The notes under the pieces were generated by a model. That model was not told the origin of the DNA. It saw nothing but the letters and a program-made list of their open reading frames with translations, and did not search any database. The translations under genes and the position numbers were made by a program. Of a stretch of 15,536 bases of DNA, positions 12,355-15,536 are shown piece by piece. Numbering within the stretch: the first letter of the stretch is position 1; each line of letters begins with the position of its first letter. This stretch comes from Candidatus Colimorpha enterica. Lineage in GTDB: Bacteria; Bacillota; Clostridia; Oscillospirales; CAG-272. The stretch covers positions 3,023 through 18,558 of the forward strand of contig FR891196.1 in assembly GCA_000433515.1 (NCBI GenBank), given 5' to 3'.

Positions 12355-14601
12355 AAACGTTCCGACGAAACAAACCGCAGAATTCCCGGACGAAGCATGA
12401 TAATCCTTCTCGGATGCATGATCCTGTGGTGCGTGCTTATTCTTAAGCTGTTTCAGCTTCAGATCATCGACTATGACTATTACCAGAACAAGGTTCTCAA
12501 CAATGTTCAGAGAATGACTACCCTCTCCGCGACAAGAGGAGAGATATACGATGCGGGCATGAATAAGCTGGCATCAAACTACACCGTATACCGCATTTTC
12601 ATTTCTCCGCGTGACATCGAAAACGACGAGCAGGCGGAGCTTATCTCAAAAGGGCTTTCCGATATCCTCGGCGTAGACCGTGACAGGATACGCACGCTGA
12701 CAAAGAAGGTTCACCGCGCCGACGAGACTGTCATGAAAAAAGCCTCCGACGAGCAGGCTGACGCTGTCAGAAAGTTTATCCTCGACAACGGTCTGACAAT
12801 GCAGATCCATCTTGAGGCAGGCACCGCACGCTATTATCCCTTCTCCTCCCTCGCCGCGAACGTGATCGGAGTTGCCGGAACCGACGGCGGTCTTACCGGG
12901 CTTGAATACCAGTACAACAGCTTTCTTCTCGGTGAATCCGGTAAATACATAACCTCAAAGGACGCTCAGGGCGGTCAGATGCCCAGCAAGTACGACACGT
13001 ATATCGACGCTTCAAACGGCGCCAACCTCGTTACCACGATCGATGTGACAATCCAGAAAGCACTTGAAAAGCAGCTGAAGCAGAGTTATCTCGATTCCGA
13101 GCCGATGAACCGTATTACCGGAATCGTCATGGACGTCAACACCGGCGCTGTCCTTGCAATGGCGACCTACCCGACCTTTGACCTGAACTCTCCGTTCACG
13201 CTTGACGAAGATTCGGTTAAAAAGCTGGAAGAGAGCGGCTTTGCGCCCGATTCAAAGGAATATGCCTCGTATCAGACCGAGCTTCTCTACAAGCTGTGGA
13301 GAAACAAGGCTGTCTCGGAGCTTTATGAGCCGGGCTCGACCTTCAAGGTGATAACCACCGCAATGGCGCTTGAGGAAGGACTTGTCTCGCTTGACGAAAA
13401 GATGTTCTGCTCCGGCAAATTCTATGTCGAGGGCTATTCTCAGGCGATACACTGCCACAAGCTCTCCGGGCACGGCTCCGTCACATTCGAAAGAGGGCTT
13501 CAGCAGTCCTGCAACCCGATACTCATGACGGTCGGACTCAGAATCGGACAGCAGAGATTCTATAACTATTTTCAGGCATTCGGCTATACCGGGCTTACCG
13601 GGATCGACCTTCCCGGCGAGGCAAAATCCATATATTCATCGTTCAACAACTTCGGACCGGTCTCCCTTGCAGTCTACTCATTCGGTCAGACTTTCAAGGT
13701 CACTCCGCTTATGCAGCTGACTGCAATATCAACCGTTGCAAACGGCGGATATCTGCTGACCCCGTATGTCGTCAGCCAGATAATCGACGACGACGGAAAC
13801 ATTCTCATGCAGCGTGAGACGGACGCAAAGCGTCAGGTGGTAAGCACCGATGTCTGCAGGACGATAAGCGGCGTGCTTGAGCGCGGGGTTTCCGGAGACG
13901 GTGGCGCAAAGAACACGTATGTCGCGGGCTACAAGATCGCGGCAAAGACAGGCACCTCCGAGGTACGTGACCTTGCCGACCCCGACGGAAACTACTCCTA
14001 CCGTGTCGGTTCCACGGTTGCGTATGCTCCCGCAGATGACCCTCAGATCTCGGCGATAATCGTTGTCGATACCCCGATGATCAAAAACAAGTACGGCGCG
14101 TATGTTGCCGCTCCGTATGTTGCAAATCTTCTCAGTGAGGTACTTCCATATATCGGCATGGCGCCGCAGTATACCGAGGAAGAATTCGCAAAACTCAAGA
14201 CAACGGTCAGAAACGTCACCGGATGGCCTACGGCAGACGCCGTAAAGGTCTTCAAAAACCTGAAGATCAACTATGAAGTCATCGGGACCGGTGAGGTAGT
14301 GAAGTATCAGATCCCCGCAAAAGGCACGGAAATCATCAAAAACGAAGGAACGGTCTTCCTTTACACCGGCGACGCCACCCCGGAATCGGACATCCGCGTT
14401 CCCGATGTCACCGGAAAAACCGTTTCTGCCGCCAACAAGCTGCTCACCAACAGGGGATTCAACGTAATAATCGACGGCGCGACGGTTTCCTCCTCGTCAA
14501 CCGAGGCTTACGTCGTTTCACAGTCGGTCGCGGCAAATACTCTTTCCTCAAAGGGAACGGTTGTCAAAATCACCGTCAGATATCTCGACGGAACCGCCTG
14601 A
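12352..14601 (+). CDS. Class B penicillin-binding protein, FtsI/SpoVD type, with two PASTA domains
   Basis: Septal or sporulation peptidoglycan transpeptidase. From ATA 12352 it has 749 residues (734 from ATG 12397). In order: basic cytosolic head (KRSDETNRRIPGRS), one membrane anchor (about 16-38), the non-catalytic PBP dimerisation domain (SATRGEIYD, TGLEYQYN), and the transpeptidase domain with all three motifs: Ser329 in EPGSTFK, SxN as S386-C-N, and KTG at 532-534 (AAKTGTSE). PASTA domains follow at about 617-675 and 680-747. Two PASTA domains resemble Bacillus PBP2B more than SpoVD (one), but the genus may use one protein for both, so no symbol is given. Starting at ATG 12397 would remove the positive residues before the membrane helix. 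murE follows. Confidence 0.93.
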   Translation: MKRSDETNRRIPGRSMIILLGCMILWCVLILKLFQLQIIDYDYYQNKVLNNVQRMTTLSATRGEIYDAGMNKLASNYTVYRIFISPRDIENDEQAELISKGLSDILGVDRDRIRTLTKKVHRADETVMKKASDEQADAVRKFILDNGLTMQIHLEAGTARYYPFSSLAANVIGVAGTDGGLTGLEYQYNSFLLGESGKYITSKDAQGGQMPSKYDTYIDASNGANLVTTIDVTIQKALEKQLKQSYLDSEPMNRITGIVMDVNTGAVLAMATYPTFDLNSPFTLDEDSVKKLEESGFAPDSKEYASYQTELLYKLWRNKAVSELYEPGSTFKVITTAMALEEGLVSLDEKMFCSGKFYVEGYSQAIHCHKLSGHGSVTFERGLQQSCNPILMTVGLRIGQQRFYNYFQAFGYTGLTGIDLPGEAKSIYSSFNNFGPVSLAVYSFGQTFKVTPLMQLTAISTVANGGYLLTPYVVSQIIDDDGNILMQRETDAKRQVVSTDVCRTISGVLERGVSGDGGAKNTYVAGYKIAAKTGTSEVRDLADPDGNYSYRVGSTVAYAPADDPQISAIIVVDTPMIKNKYGAYVAAPYVANLLSEVLPYIGMAPQYTEEEFAKLKTTVRNVTGWPTADAVKVFKNLKINYEVIGTGEVVKYQIPAKGTEIIKNEGTVFLYTGDATPESDIRVPDVTGKTVSAANKLLTNRGFNVIIDGATVSSSSTEAYVVSQSVAANTLSSKGTVVKITVRYLDGTA

Positions 14602-14686
14602 AAGGGCTTTTCACGGAACAAAAATACCGGAATGCAAATATCACGGATGTTGAAGCTAAAATTCATTGTCCGGAGATATTTGTACC

Positions 14687-15536
14687 ATGAAGTTTTCAGA
14701 ACTCGTATCAGAAAAAACAAGGCTGTCCCTCCCGTCCGACCCGGATATCGGAGGGATAGCCTCCGATTCGGAAAAAGCCGCGCCGGGATGTCTTTTCGTC
14801 TGCATCGACGGAATGCACAGCGACGGTCATTCGTTCATCGATGAAGCCGCATCGCGCGGTGCGGCGGCATTTGTTATCTCGCAGTCGCACCCGGAGGCGA
14901 AGGAAAAGCTGACATCCGCCGGAATTCCGTTTGCGGTTTATGCCGACACGCGGGAGGCGGAGGCTGTCATAACCTCGCGCTTCTTCGGCGACCCGTGGAA
15001 GGACATGAAGATCTTTGCCGTGACCGGCACGAACGGAAAAACCACCGTTGTTTCGCTTCTCGACGCGATCTTTCAGGCCGCCGGGTATTCCTGCCGCACG
15101 GTGGGTACACTTACCGGAAGGCTGACTACACCTGACCCGGCAGTGCTTTACCCGGCTCTCCGTTCGTTTGCCGATTCCGGGACGCAGTATGTCTTTATGG
15201 AGGCGTCGTCCCATGCGCTGGCGCTCGGTAAGCTGACTCCGATAAGGTTTGCCTGCGGGATATTCACAAACCTGACGCCGGAGCATCTCGATTTTCACGG
15301 CGACATGGAGCACTATGCCGGTGCAAAGGCAAAGCTGTTCGCCTCATCGGACAGGGCGGTGATAAATGCCGACGACTGCCGCTCGCAGTACATGGTTGAA
15401 AGATCACACTCTCCTCTGCTCTGCTCGGTAAAACGGAGCGACACCGACTTTTACGCAAAAAACATAACGAACTGCGGCGTGTACGGCATAAGATACGACC
15501 TTATGACCACCGACCTTGTATTCAAGATTCGCTCCG
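14687..15536 (+). CDS. murE: UDP-N-acetylmuramyl-tripeptide synthetase MurE (3' end outside window)
   Basis: Cytosolic ATP-dependent ligase that adds the third stem residue to UDP-MurNAc-L-Ala-D-Glu. The first 283 codons are present. An N-terminal uridine-binding domain (IASDSEKAAPGCLFVCIDG, HSDGHSFIDEAASRGAAAFV) precedes the P-loop GTNGKTTV (114-121), LTTPDP, MEASSHAL (171-178) and NLTPEHLDFHGDMEHYAGAKAKLF. The motif that tells diaminopimelate from lysine enzymes lies past the window end. The frame is open to base 15536. ATG 14687 is preceded by GGAG at 14672-14675, a rather long 11-base spacing. It follows the PBP gene by 85 bases with no terminator, consistent with co-transcription. Confidence 0.95.
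   Translation, partial: MKFSELVSEKTRLSLPSDPDIGGIASDSEKAAPGCLFVCIDGMHSDGHSFIDEAASRGAAAFVISQSHPEAKEKLTSAGIPFAVYADTREAEAVITSRFFGDPWKDMKIFAVTGTNGKTTVVSLLDAIFQAAGYSCRTVGTLTGRLTTPDPAVLYPALRSFADSGTQYVFMEASSHALALGKLTPIRFACGIFTNLTPEHLDFHGDMEHYAGAKAKLFASSDRAVINADDCRSQYMVERSHSPLLCSVKRSDTDFYAKNITNCGVYGIRYDLMTTDLVFKIRS

Noticed and set aside
12345..12443. Small frame from ATG 12345 as a leader peptide or alternative PBP start
   Set aside because: The spacing from GGAGG is two bases, the frame differs from the PBP, and the 32-codon product has no attenuation-like residue run.
14650..14678. Promoter in front of murE (TTGAAG with a 17-base spacer)
   Set aside because: The -10 position reads GAGATA, which is not a usable match; murE is more likely read from the PBP transcript.
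1..15536. Mobile element, phage, CRISPR or defence locus
   Set aside because: No transposase, integrase, terminal repeats, spaced repeat array or defence gene family is visible; all genes are co-directional core-type genes.

Overview
The window looks like chromosomal core DNA from a spore-forming member of the Firmicutes, most likely class Clostridia. The grounds are a sporulation sigma factor of the SigK type, a SpoVID-like spore-coat protein (SPOCS/DUF3794 plus LysM), an HPr with both His15 and Ser46, and a division/cell-wall (dcw) cluster in Gram-positive order. GC looks moderate, somewhat above half. Every gene I accept lies on the + strand. I see no insertion sequence, phage gene, CRISPR array, tRNA or rRNA.

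Layout. (1) 1-2276: the 3' part of sigK, then a gene for a SPOCS/DUF3794-LysM coat protein, closed by a strong hairpin. (2) 2374-6522: rimM and trmD (tRNA/rRNA maturation), then a large polytopic O-antigen-ligase/Wzy-like protein and two small single-pass DUF4330-like proteins, tightly packed with an 11-bp overlap and two ATGA overlaps. (3) 6579-6993: ptsH (HPr) as its own unit with a near-consensus promoter and a terminator. (4) 7014-9870: uvrC-rsmD-coaD joined by ATGA overlaps, beginning only about 20 bases after the ptsH terminator. (5) 9871-10172: a 302-base regulatory interval with a terminator-like hairpin, a TTGAAA-17-TATAAT promoter and three 10-bp-phased MraZ boxes. (6) 10173-15536: the dcw cluster mraZ-rsmH-ftsL, a terminator, a second promoter, a class B penicillin-binding protein with two PASTA domains, and murE running off the right end.

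How the genes work together. The left end belongs to the late mother-cell sporulation programme. The rimM/trmD and uvrC/rsmD/coaD groups are housekeeping genes (ribosome and tRNA modification, DNA repair, coenzyme A). The right end makes and regulates the septal peptidoglycan machinery, with MraZ probably repressing its own promoter. The least understood part is the membrane trio 3579-6522, a probable envelope-glycopolymer enzyme with two tandem paralogous membrane-anchored proteins of unknown role.

The most unusual direct observation is that two unrelated genes, uvrC and the PBP gene, each have a strong Shine-Dalgarno sequence at ideal spacing from a non-standard codon (ATC and ATA respectively). 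Neither has a normal start codon that gives a full-length N-terminus without a cost. Most of the rest is conserved and ordinary for the lineage. I did not find an unmistakably new multi-gene system; the trio is the best candidate.
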